A program made the position numbers and the translations under genes. Of a stretch of 64,000 bases of DNA, positions 45,002-53,529 are shown in pieces. This stretch comes from Clostridium_AD sp964467165 (GTDB taxonomy: Bacteria > Bacillota > Clostridia > Clostridiales > Clostridiaceae), in contig CAYXOL010000003.1 in assembly GCA_964467165.1 (NCBI GenBank), forward strand, positions 62,001-126,000. The letters are read 5' to 3'. A model generated the notes under the pieces. That model did not search any database, had not been told where the DNA came from, and saw only the letters and a list, made by a program, of their open reading frames with translations. The first letter of the stretch is position 1; each line of letters opens with the position of its first letter.

Positions 45002-46948
45002 CTATTTTAACGTTCTATATTGTTTAATTATTTTAATATTTTTCTTTATTAAATTAATTATACCTTCATTTCCACTTTTTACAGCTTCATCATCGTTATC
45101 AAGATCTTCTATTTTAATAACTGCCCTTTTACCACCTGCTTCTACTATCACTTCTCCCGTTGCACCTTTACCAGTAACTTTTAACAATCCATTTTCATCG
45201 ATTTGCATATCACTACCTGTAACAGTCCAATATACTGATTTATTATCAATAATAACATTTTCTCCGTTTTCATTACTGGCTTTTAATGAAAATTGATGAG
45301 TGTCACCTTGCTTTAATGAAATCGGATTTTTATCCGTTAAACTTAATGAAGCTAGGGAATCTAGTACAGTAACCGTTGCACTTGCAACAGTTCCATCTAA
45401 AGAGGCTTCTACTGTTCCAATTGTTGCTATATCACTGGCTATAAACTCACCTTTAGAGTTAACTTGTCCAACTTCTCCCTGAGTAGACCAGTTAACATTT
45501 TTATCTGAAAAATTAATAGGATGCAAATTAGTGTCAACGCCTTTTATACTGAATTTATAAGATGATTTTTTATATATAAGTATATTTTCTTTTATAATAA
45601 TATCACCTATTATATTTGTTATAGGTGCTTTATTTGTAAACAGAATAGTATTAGTTACAGCTCTTTCTGAACCATCAGAAGGTACATTCACTATAGTATT
45701 ATCATTTTCAGCATATCGCTGTACATTCATTTGGGCTGAACCACCACCATCAAAATTCAACGCAGTTACTGCACCTAATTCCACCATAAAATTAGCCATC
45801 TCTGGCAAAGTAGCTCCATCACTAAACTCAGCTGAAGCTAGTCCTCCTCCAACAGTTAATGCAACAACCGTATTATCAGAAGTTATTCCAATGGCTGTTC
45901 TAGCTTTTCTAGAGGTTGCAAGCGATTTGTCAACACCAGCACTTACCATGGCTTCCGCCGATAATGCTTTCCCATTTTTAACCAGATAATTATATCCACC
46001 CACTGCACTCGCAATATCTTTTTTGTTAAATCCTAGGTCAAAACTCACCTTGTCTCCTACTTTTAGATTTCCTTTTACCCAAGTAGCTTTTGTACCATTT
46101 GATGCAATAACTATGCCATCCTCAGGAATAGTCACTTCTTTGCTACCAACACCCATGCTCTCAATTACTCCTGTAAACTGCTTGTCTAATAAAACAGGTC
46201 CATCTACTGCTCTAATTACTGTCAATACCTCACTTGGTGCATAAACTGACTGTTTTATTTTTCGATCTTGACTATAATCTGGTGTGAGTAACATTAAACT
46301 GTTTTTCACGCTGTACTTATTCACTTCAAATTCACCATATCTATTAACACTATCTATAAGTAAACTTCCCTGCTCTACATTTGTATTAGAATCATTTATA
46401 AGCTTACCACTAAAACTTAAATTTTCTATAAAACTCTTTCCACTTTTATCTATTCCAAATATTGGATACCTGCTTTGATCTGACTTACAAGTATATCCTA
46501 CCAAAAGTTTACCATCTATAATTTGAGGCCCTACACTTGCGCCTATAACCATATTGAAGAAATCACCATTGACTCCCCCTACTACGCTGTTATTTTTAGA
46601 TATTTCTTGCCCAATTTGTTTTGATACAGAATCTTTTGCAAGCACTACGTCTTTTGCTTTAGCAAATATAAGGCCCGCATCGCTATTGTTCAAATCTGCC
46701 TTGATAATATTTAGAGTCTGCTTTAGCTGTATGCTACTTCCACCTGTATTGTAATAATTTCTTTTTTGCTCTATGTATTGTACTCCATTGGCAATTTTTT
46801 CATTTACAATAACAAAATCTTCTTTATCTGTTGTTGCATAAACCTTTACAATTGAAACATTCAAAATACTAAAAGCCAAAACACTTGTCATCAAAATAGA
46901 AATCAATTTTCTTTTCTTTTTATCATCTTTACATCTTATAAATTTCAA
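45002..46948 (-). CDS. Secreted phosphodiester glycosidase (NAGPA domain) with Ig-like domains
   Basis: 648 residues. An N-terminal hydrophobic segment (about 14-38, after RCKDDKKKRK) is a signal or anchor. The phosphodiester glycosidase domain (about 95-450) has the family motifs GVNGDFFNM, ARTAIGITSDNTVVALTVGG and ALNFDGGGSAQM. It is followed by two bacterial Ig-like (Big) modules (about 465-625). The family removes N-acetylglucosamine-type caps from phosphodiesters and in bacteria is linked to exopolysaccharide or wall glycopolymers. It is related to the two NAGPA proteins at 52-55 kb. The stop lies next to a partial GTTAACAA repeat. Confidence 0.85.
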   Translation of the reverse strand: MKFIRCKDDKKKRKLISILMTSVLAFSILNVSIVKVYATTDKEDFVIVNEKIANGVQYIEQKRNYYNTGGSSIQLKQTLNIIKADLNNSDAGLIFAKAKDVVLAKDSVSKQIGQEISKNNSVVGGVNGDFFNMVIGASVGPQIIDGKLLVGYTCKSDQSRYPIFGIDKSGKSFIENLSFSGKLINDSNTNVEQGSLLIDSVNRYGEFEVNKYSVKNSLMLLTPDYSQDRKIKQSVYAPSEVLTVIRAVDGPVLLDKQFTGVIESMGVGSKEVTIPEDGIVIASNGTKATWVKGNLKVGDKVSFDLGFNKKDIASAVGGYNYLVKNGKALSAEAMVSAGVDKSLATSRKARTAIGITSDNTVVALTVGGGLASAEFSDGATLPEMANFMVELGAVTALNFDGGGSAQMNVQRYAENDNTIVNVPSDGSERAVTNTILFTNKAPITNIIGDIIIKENILIYKKSSYKFSIKGVDTNLHPINFSDKNVNWSTQGEVGQVNSKGEFIASDIATIGTVEASLDGTVASATVTVLDSLASLSLTDKNPISLKQGDTHQFSLKASNENGENVIIDNKSVYWTVTGSDMQIDENGLLKVTGKGATGEVIVEAGGKRAVIKIEDLDNDDEAVKSGNEGIINLIKKNIKIIKQYRTLK

Positions 46949-47004
46949 AATTCACGCCCCCTTATTTTCCATAACTTATTTTAACACTATTTTACAAAAA
47001 AATG

Positions 47005-47047
47005 TAGTAACCTTTTAGGAAATAAAATCCCACTAAAAAAGTTACTA
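47005..47047. terminator. Terminator between the gamma-carbonic anhydrase and glycosidase genes
   Basis: TAGTAAC...CTAAAAAAGTTACTA arms with one bulge around GGAAATAAAATCCC. It lies just after the stop of the minus-strand gene at 47061. Confidence 0.6.
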
Positions 47048-47060
47048 TATTTAACCACAT

Positions 47061-47567
47061 TTATTTTATACTATATTTCTTTGAAAGTTCTACATAATGC
47101 TCTGCGGATTTTTTCAAACCTTCTTTTTCTTCAATAGTGAGCTCTCGAATTACTTTTGCAGGCACCCCCAAACAAAGGACACCAGAGGGTATTTTCTTCC
47201 CCTGAGTAACTAAACTGCCAGCCCCTATTATAGTATATTCTCCTATTTCGGCTCCATCTAATATGGTGCTTCCCATCCCAATTAAAGTATTACTTGAAAT
47301 TTTACACCCATGTATTATAGCATTATGTCCGATAGTTACATAATCTCCTATGTGTACTGGAAAATCCGTATCAGTATGCACCGTGCAATTATCTTGAACA
47401 TTTGAGTAAGAACCTATAGATATACTGTCCATATCACCTCTTAAAACAGCCCCAAACCAAATATTACTTAGCTTTCCTATAAATACATTCCCTATAACGT
47501 TTGCACTAATAGCGATAAATGATTGTTTATGTATATTAGGTATTTGTCCTTCATATTGATGTAACAT
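47061..47567 (-). CDS. Gamma-carbonic anhydrase family protein (hexapeptide repeats)
   Basis: 168 residues with left-handed beta-helix repeats (IGNVFIGKLSNIWFGAVLRGD, GSYSNVQDNCTVHTD, GDYVTIGHNAIIHGC). The three zinc histidines are seen in VHTD, GHNAIIHG. Full length for the YrdA/PaaY group. Catalytic activity is not certain; many members are of unknown role. The start is preceded by AAGAGGTGATTAAATACTT, with normal spacing. Confidence 0.88.
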   Translation of the reverse strand: MLHQYEGQIPNIHKQSFIAISANVIGNVFIGKLSNIWFGAVLRGDMDSISIGSYSNVQDNCTVHTDTDFPVHIGDYVTIGHNAIIHGCKISSNTLIGMGSTILDGAEIGEYTIIGAGSLVTQGKKIPSGVLCLGVPAKVIRELTIEEKEGLKKSAEHYVELSKKYSIK

Positions 47568-47774
47568 AAGTATTTAATCACCTCTTATAAAATAATAATT
47601 ACATTTCTATTATACTTCATATTATATAAATTTAATTATTATTTGTCATATTATTTGTTAATGCTTATGTTGATTTATATAGTTTTTTATTATACAATTG
47701 CATTTGATTTATATATTATCCTAATAACAATACCATTGATTTTTATGTTTTTTTAATATATAATACCATATGTA
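47568..47774. other. Intergenic AT-rich region before nrdJ
   Basis: No gene or recognisable riboswitch. I looked for the cobalamin (B12) riboswitch box expected for nrdJ and did not find it. Confidence 0.4.
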
Positions 47775-47825
47775 GTGATAGCCTGCTTTGCGTCTACTAT
47801 ATATAGTAGGCCACGCTGACTTCAC
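47775..47825 (+). other. Nested palindromic element upstream of nrdJ
   Basis: GTGA/TCAC (47775-47778, 47822-47825), GCGT/ACGC (47790-47793, 47813-47816) and a central 16-bp palindrome CTACTATA/TATAGTAG (47794-47809). It could fold as an RNA or bind protein. It lies about 220 bases before the nrdJ start. Not matched to a known family. Confidence 0.4.
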
Positions 47826-48007
47826 CCATAATATAGATTTAGTAACATTTTGCAAGTTTAAAGTCTGCTATCTTCTATAAGTGAAAGTTGCATCATCACA
47901 GATAAAAATTTAACCAATTAAAAGTTCTTCTAGCTTAGTTGTATGTTAGATGAAGAAAAGGATTTTTCACAATCAAGACTTGATTTTTAGATATAAGTAA
48001 AATAATA

Positions 48008-48045
48008 GGGGGTGAACATACTAGCTTTTTTAGCTAGTATTAATT
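48008..48045 (+). promoter_or_regulatory. Shine-Dalgarno separated from the nrdJ start by a hairpin
   Basis: GGGGGTGA (48008-48015) is 30 bases before the ATG. Between them a 9-bp hairpin ATACTAGCT/AGCTAGTAT (48018-48040) would bring the two to about seven bases apart. No in-frame ATG, GTG or TTG start and no other ribosome binding site exists between. Confidence 0.55.
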
Positions 48046-51000
48046 ATGGCAGAAATAAAGAATTTAATTAAAAGATTTTATACAGGTGCATTAGAAAAAG
48101 ATAAAAATATTACGGTTTTTGATTTGTTTCAGTGGAAAAAGGTAGATGTTTTTTTAAAGGACCATAAAACAGGCAAGGTACTTTTAGATATGAAAGGCTT
48201 AGAATTTCCAAAGCATTATACGCAAAATTCTTGTGATATTATTGCTTCAAAATATTTCAGAAAATCCGGCATTCCAAACAAACAAGGCTATGAGAATAGT
48301 ATGAAAATGGTAGCTCATAGGCTTGTTAACTTTTGGTGTGAGTCCTTAATTTCGGAGACAATTATTAAAACGCAGGAGGAAAAAAGCATTATTTATGATG
48401 AATTAGTATATACATTTTTAAATCAAATGTTTGCTCCAAATTCCCCTCAATGGTTTAATACTGGACTTAACTTATCTTATGGTATAAAAGGCGGAACCTT
48501 GGATAATTTTTATTATAATGAAAGTGAGAAAAAGATTGTTAAAAGCGAGGATGCTTATACTAGAACTCAAGCCTCAGCTTGTTTCATTCTTTCAATTGAA
48601 GATAAATTACTTGGCAAACACTCAATATCTGAGCAGTATGTAACAGAAACTAAATTATTCAAAGGCGGTTCTGGTACCGGAACTAACTTCTCTAGTATAA
48701 GAGGTAAGGGTGAAAAATTATCTAGTGGCGGAGTTTCTTCAGGCCTAATGAGTTTTTTAAAAGGCCTTGATAGAAATGCAGGGGCCATAAAATCTGGTGG
48801 AACTACAAGACGTGCTGCTAAAATGCTATGTCTTGATATTGACCATCCAGAAATAATGGAATTTATGACTTGGAAAGCAAAAGAAGAAGATAAGGTTCGC
48901 GCTCTTACTAAAATGGGTTATGATGGTAGCTTCGAAGGAGAATCTTACGAAACCGTTTCTGGTCAAAATGGAAATAACTCTATAAGATTCTCAGATGAAT
49001 TTATGATGAAGGTAGATGGTCTTTCAAAAGATTCAAATCAAACTATTACTCTTAAAGGAAGATCTGACAGCTCAATTAATAAGGATATAAATGTTAAGCA
49101 GTTATGGGATACCTTTAATAAATCTGCTTGGCTATGTGCAGATCCTGCTCCTCAGTTTGATGATACTTTTAATGCATGGCACACTTGCCCAGCTGGAGAA
49201 GATGGACAATTTAATGCAAAGCATAATAGAATTAATTCAACTAATCCTTGTGGAGAATATGCCTTTTTAGATGATACTTCATGCAATTTGGCCTCTATTA
49301 ATATTTATAAATTTTATGACACTAAAACCAAAAAACTAGATATAGAAGGCTATGTTCATTTAATAGGACTTACTCAATTAGTTCTTGAAGCTTCTATACA
49401 TTGGGGTCAATTCCCTACTGAAGATATAGCAAGAAAAACCTACTTATTTAGAAGCACAGGACTTGGCATTGCAAATTTAGCTTCACTACTTATGGTAATG
49501 GGTTATGCCTATGACTCAGAAGATGCTAGAAATTTAGCTTCTTCCTTAACAGGAATAATGACAGCTCAGTCTTATTACGTATCATCGCTTATAGCAAAAG
49601 AGCTAGCTCCATTTGAAAAATACGAAATTAACAAAACATATATGCAAGTAGTTATAAGAAATCATGCTAGAGCAGCGGGTGCATTAAACACTAAATTTGA
49701 AAATTTAAATTATGAACCTATAAAAGTTAACCACTCTCTTTTAAGTAACAATTCTCTAGGCTATGTAAGTGAAACCTTAAAAAGTTGCTTCACAAAAGCA
49801 TTAACTAGTGGTGAGAAATACGGTTTTAGAAATGCTCAAGTTACAGTTATAGCTCCCACAGGTACTATATCCTTTGCCATGGATTGTGGTGCAACCTCTA
49901 TAGAACCATATTTTAGCCATTTTATTTATAAAAAATTATCTGGTGGCGGTTATATGACCATGGTTAATCCAGTAATTAAAGATTCCTTAACTAACCTTGG
50001 ATACTCTCAAATCCAAACAAATGATATTCTAGATTATATTTTAAGAAAAGAAAAAGTTAATGAAAACGGCTTTGAATACGAAAAAATCATTGATGGTAAA
50101 ATCGAGGGCGCTCCACATTTAAAACCTGAACACTTGGCTATTTTTGATACTGCAAACAAATGTGGTAGTGGAAAAAGATACATTCCATTTATGGGACACG
50201 TCCTTATGATGGCAGCAATAACTCCAATGATATCTGGCTCTATATCAAAAACTGTAAATTTACCTAAAAATGCAACCATAGAAGACTTTAAAGAGGTCAT
50301 CCTTAATTCTTGGAAATTAGGAGTAAAAGGTATATCCTTATATAGAGATGGTTCAAAGGCAAGTCAGCCTTTAAATACTACCTTATCTCAAGATAAGGAA
50401 CTGTCACTTGAGGACTTATCCTATGCGGATCTTTTAAAGAAAGCAAAAGCTCAGCAAGAAATCTCCAATCACTCTACACGCGAAAAACCAATTGGAATCC
50501 GTTATGGTACTACTCATCCCGCTCAAATTGATGATGTAAAGGTCTATACTACGGTAAATAGACGTTCAGACGGAGAAATTTCTGAAATATATATAACAAC
50601 TGATAGAGAAGGCACTATTATTACAGGGCTACTCAATTCTCTTTCAAAATCAATTTCAGTAATGCTTCAATATCATGTACCTGCAGAAGATATTTCTAAA
50701 ATGCTTCGAGGACAAAAATTTGAACCTTATGGTTTTGTACAAAAACATCCTTATATTAAATCCGTTTCTTCTATATCTGATTTAATTAGCAAGATAATTG
50801 ATATAGAACTGGGTGACTATACAAGATGTCAAATTAAACCTGAAAGCTATGACAACACTAATATTCCTAAAAATCCACTAATACCAGATGAAAATGAAAT
50901 TTCAGCTAGCCTAGTAGAAACTGAGAATGTATCCTCCTTTGAAAGTACAGAAAAACCTAAAGGTGAAAGATTATACTCTGAAACCTGCTCTCATTGTTCA

Positions 51001-51072
51001 AGTACTAAACTTGTTAAAAGCGGTACTTGCAAGGTTTGTCTAGATTGTGGAACAACTACGGGTTGCAGCTAA
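48046..51072 (+). CDS. nrdJ: Adenosylcobalamin-dependent ribonucleotide reductase
   Basis: 1008 residues, class II. The N-terminal PNSPQWFNTG segment is typical. Active-site residues lie in NPCGEYAFLDDTSCNL (the first redox Cys pair partner and the radical relay site), and APTGTISFAMDCGATSIEP is the phosphate-binding segment. The C-terminal zinc-ribbon-like CSHCSSTKL...CKVCLDC with a final TGC carries the regenerating cysteines. It reduces ribonucleotides using coenzyme B12, independent of oxygen. A single gene, followed by a strong terminator. Confidence 0.95.
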   Translation: MAEIKNLIKRFYTGALEKDKNITVFDLFQWKKVDVFLKDHKTGKVLLDMKGLEFPKHYTQNSCDIIASKYFRKSGIPNKQGYENSMKMVAHRLVNFWCESLISETIIKTQEEKSIIYDELVYTFLNQMFAPNSPQWFNTGLNLSYGIKGGTLDNFYYNESEKKIVKSEDAYTRTQASACFILSIEDKLLGKHSISEQYVTETKLFKGGSGTGTNFSSIRGKGEKLSSGGVSSGLMSFLKGLDRNAGAIKSGGTTRRAAKMLCLDIDHPEIMEFMTWKAKEEDKVRALTKMGYDGSFEGESYETVSGQNGNNSIRFSDEFMMKVDGLSKDSNQTITLKGRSDSSINKDINVKQLWDTFNKSAWLCADPAPQFDDTFNAWHTCPAGEDGQFNAKHNRINSTNPCGEYAFLDDTSCNLASINIYKFYDTKTKKLDIEGYVHLIGLTQLVLEASIHWGQFPTEDIARKTYLFRSTGLGIANLASLLMVMGYAYDSEDARNLASSLTGIMTAQSYYVSSLIAKELAPFEKYEINKTYMQVVIRNHARAAGALNTKFENLNYEPIKVNHSLLSNNSLGYVSETLKSCFTKALTSGEKYGFRNAQVTVIAPTGTISFAMDCGATSIEPYFSHFIYKKLSGGGYMTMVNPVIKDSLTNLGYSQIQTNDILDYILRKEKVNENGFEYEKIIDGKIEGAPHLKPEHLAIFDTANKCGSGKRYIPFMGHVLMMAAITPMISGSISKTVNLPKNATIEDFKEVILNSWKLGVKGISLYRDGSKASQPLNTTLSQDKELSLEDLSYADLLKKAKAQQEISNHSTREKPIGIRYGTTHPAQIDDVKVYTTVNRRSDGEISEIYITTDREGTIITGLLNSLSKSISVMLQYHVPAEDISKMLRGQKFEPYGFVQKHPYIKSVSSISDLISKIIDIELGDYTRCQIKPESYDNTNIPKNPLIPDENEISASLVETENVSSFESTEKPKGERLYSETCSHCSSTKLVKSGTCKVCLDCGTTTGCS

Positions 51073-51170
51073 CCCTTACTAAAGTGCTACTACAATTAGT
51101 AGCGTACAACTATGAGGTATACTGAAAACATTCATAAACATTGAAACTAGGTCTCCTAATAAATGTTATA

Positions 51171-51217
51171 AATACGAAAAACCACCTGTACTGTTAGTAT
51201 AGGTGGTTTTTCGTATT
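51171..51217 (+). terminator. Terminator of nrdJ
   Basis: 17-bp perfect stem (51171-51187 and 51201-51217) with 13-base loop. It contains T5 within the arm and a T-rich tail. Confidence 0.85.
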
Positions 51218-51357
51218 TCTAGTTTTTACTGTACATATGTAAGAATCATACTGTAATTTCCGTATACCTTGAAAATTTTTTAGACTTTTTATAACCTTTA
51301 ATAAATTAGCCATATAAAAGCTAAAATATAAAAACTGATATAGTGTAGATTCCCTGA

Positions 51358-52386
51358 TTACTTAAAAGGAACAAAAGATATTTTGTTATTTACAAGAGAT
51401 GCTATTCCCTTATTGTATAATTGGATTAATTCACCTTGATAGCTAGTTTGACTTCCAGAATTTATATCTTTAATAGCACCCTTTAGTGAATCATTTTCAT
51501 AGATTTTACCAACGGGTGATACAAATAAATTTTCTTTCACGCAAGCTGTTTGTAATTCTATGGTCTTCCATTCACTAGTATCCTGTGATATCATACCATA
51601 ATAAACTTTACTTATTAAATTATCTTTTAACTCTACAAGATATATATTATCATCATCATCAGTACCAATTAAGCTAAGTTTATCAACCTCTCCCACACTT
51701 ACAGCATTGCTTTTACCAGTAACATATGTTTTGTTATAAACTGATCCTTCATAGAACAATTTATCTTCATGGCGAATCAATAACATATTGCCCACCAGTT
51801 TAGGTATTGTATGGATTTTTGACATATCTGGATTTCTATCGATTCTATAAATGCTGCTTTTATTAGCATTGTTTGATACCTTAACGTAAGTAAGTCCTGT
51901 TAAGGGCGCTGTTTGGACATCTTCAACTTTAGGGTTAATGACATCACACTCAAATTTTATATTTTTTGCTTTTTCATCTTTTACTGCATCGTAAGAATAT
52001 AATATTAAGTTACTAGATTCTTCATCACTTTCTTTTTCTACTAAAATCATTCTATTTCTACCTGGAACCCATGAAACAAAAGAAATATTACATCCATCCT
52101 CCGGCTTTATGTTTTTAGTTTTCCCAGTGGATTGATTAACAATCATGAATTTTTCATCCTGGTAATAAGATATATATTTAGCATCATAAGATACTAATAT
52201 ATTTTCTGCATTTGTTGGTACGGTAATATCAACATTTTTAGTTTCAGTACTTAGCTCTTTCACAACTTTTTTGGAAACTACCTTTGAATCGGTAGCTAAA
52301 AAATAATGATCAATGTAAAACAGCCCTAAACATTGTAGTGATAAAGATACTACTATCCATATGCTTATTCTTTTCGTTAAACTCAT
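51358..52386 (-). CDS. Hypothetical membrane-anchored protein
   Basis: 342 residues, not recognised. The N-terminus has one hydrophobic helix (about 8-29) acting as signal anchor. The rest is extracellular and rich in beta-strand patterns that recur about every 45 residues (NILVSYDAKYISYYQDEKF, RMILVEKESDEE, NMLLIRHEDKLFYEG), suggesting a beta-propeller-like fold. AAGGAGAAAAAAAT precedes the ATG. It follows the NAGPA gene by 45 bases in the same direction and is likely part of the blaI-blaR-like unit. Confidence 0.7.
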   Translation of the reverse strand: MSLTKRISIWIVVSLSLQCLGLFYIDHYFLATDSKVVSKKVVKELSTETKNVDITVPTNAENILVSYDAKYISYYQDEKFMIVNQSTGKTKNIKPEDGCNISFVSWVPGRNRMILVEKESDEESSNLILYSYDAVKDEKAKNIKFECDVINPKVEDVQTAPLTGLTYVKVSNNANKSSIYRIDRNPDMSKIHTIPKLVGNMLLIRHEDKLFYEGSVYNKTYVTGKSNAVSVGEVDKLSLIGTDDDDNIYLVELKDNLISKVYYGMISQDTSEWKTIELQTACVKENLFVSPVGKIYENDSLKGAIKDINSGSQTSYQGELIQLYNKGIASLVNNKISFVPFK

Positions 52387-52431
52387 ATTTTTTTCTCCTT
52401 TAACTTCAAATATTCCATAATATATTTCAGA

Positions 52432-53430
52432 CTATTTTCTACTCTCTATATACATAATTGAAGGTACAGACCTTTCTCCCAAACTATCTGATGGACTGTT
52501 TATAACTTCTTCATCATAAAATAATGTAGAAGAAGAACCTCCATCTAAATTAGTAGCATTAACAGCTCCATAATCATATAATACATCCTGCACTTCTTTT
52601 AACGTAGCTCCTAAACTTCCCAGCTTCCTACCGTCAATTACTAAAAATATTATGGCTCCATCTTTTCTTTGCGCTACACATGTTCTAGGTGCAATGCCCC
52701 AACCACCATCACCTTTAGTTATTGTTTTTTTTCCATTAACTATAAGAGCTGGTCCAAAAGATATTGCCTCAGTTACTCCATTCGTTTTCATCTCAGAAAG
52801 ACTATGAGGACCAACTAATAATTTCCCTGATTTAGTCATTGCTACAACATCTGTTTTTTTATCTACATCCGTTATATCATTAGCAACAATTTTTCCATTT
52901 GCCATTATAATTCCAACTGGATTCGCTCCTGTACCTATCCATTTCGTTCCATTATCTATATCTTTAAATCCACCACCATTGATTGCCGCAATTGCATTAT
53001 TATCCATTGCAATATCACTAGTTAGTTGCCCTTCCTTATAAAGTAAACTAGTGTAACCTACTTTTAACCTAGTTGGGTCATTAATTATTAATATGTAACC
53101 TTTAAATTTATTTCCTTTTACATCATATCTCTCTATAGTATCATCATCTTTATTTTCTACTTTTACACCGTCTAAGTTAGTTTGCACTAATGCATCCACT
53201 GTTTGCGTGCTCATAATTTTTGCTATTGCCCCTTTAGATAAAAATGTCGTTGCAAGCCATTGTAGTGAATACGTAGTCATTGCCGCACCTACCACTGTAG
53301 TCTTCACATTTTTAAAAGGGCCATAATAAATCATAAATGGGCCAGTAATTGCAGTAAAAACAGTTTCAAAAACTACAAAGATTATAACAAGTTTTATTTT
53401 AATTTTTTGTTTCCTTTTATTTTTTCTCAT
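52432..53430 (-). CDS. Membrane-anchored phosphodiester glycosidase (NAGPA domain)
   Basis: 332 residues. A basic N-terminus and one membrane helix (about 10-35) are followed by the extracellular NAGPA domain (about 100-330). Motifs are AIAAINGGGF, GWGIAPRTCVAQ, LVIDGRK and NATNLDGGSSSTLFY. This domain is very similar throughout to the C-terminal part of the M56 protein from 53530, so the two are recent duplicates. I use the ATG at 53430, which has AGGAGGGTAAAT upstream; the longer frame to 53457 lacks a site. Confidence 0.87.
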   Translation of the reverse strand: MRKNKRKQKIKIKLVIIFVVFETVFTAITGPFMIYYGPFKNVKTTVVGAAMTTYSLQWLATTFLSKGAIAKIMSTQTVDALVQTNLDGVKVENKDDDTIERYDVKGNKFKGYILIINDPTRLKVGYTSLLYKEGQLTSDIAMDNNAIAAINGGGFKDIDNGTKWIGTGANPVGIIMANGKIVANDITDVDKKTDVVAMTKSGKLLVGPHSLSEMKTNGVTEAISFGPALIVNGKKTITKGDGGWGIAPRTCVAQRKDGAIIFLVIDGRKLGSLGATLKEVQDVLYDYGAVNATNLDGGSSSTLFYDEEVINSPSDSLGERSVPSIMYIESRK

Positions 53431-53529
53431 ATTTACCCTCCTTTTAGTTTTTTTCAAAAACAGAGGTGTTCTAAGGCGAACCCCTGTTAATTAATTTGCA
53501 TCAAAGAAATATATGAAAATGTTTCTATT

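Noticed and set aside
47568..48045. Possible cobalamin riboswitch before nrdJ
   Set aside because: The conserved B12 box and its flanking blocks could not be found on the plus strand.
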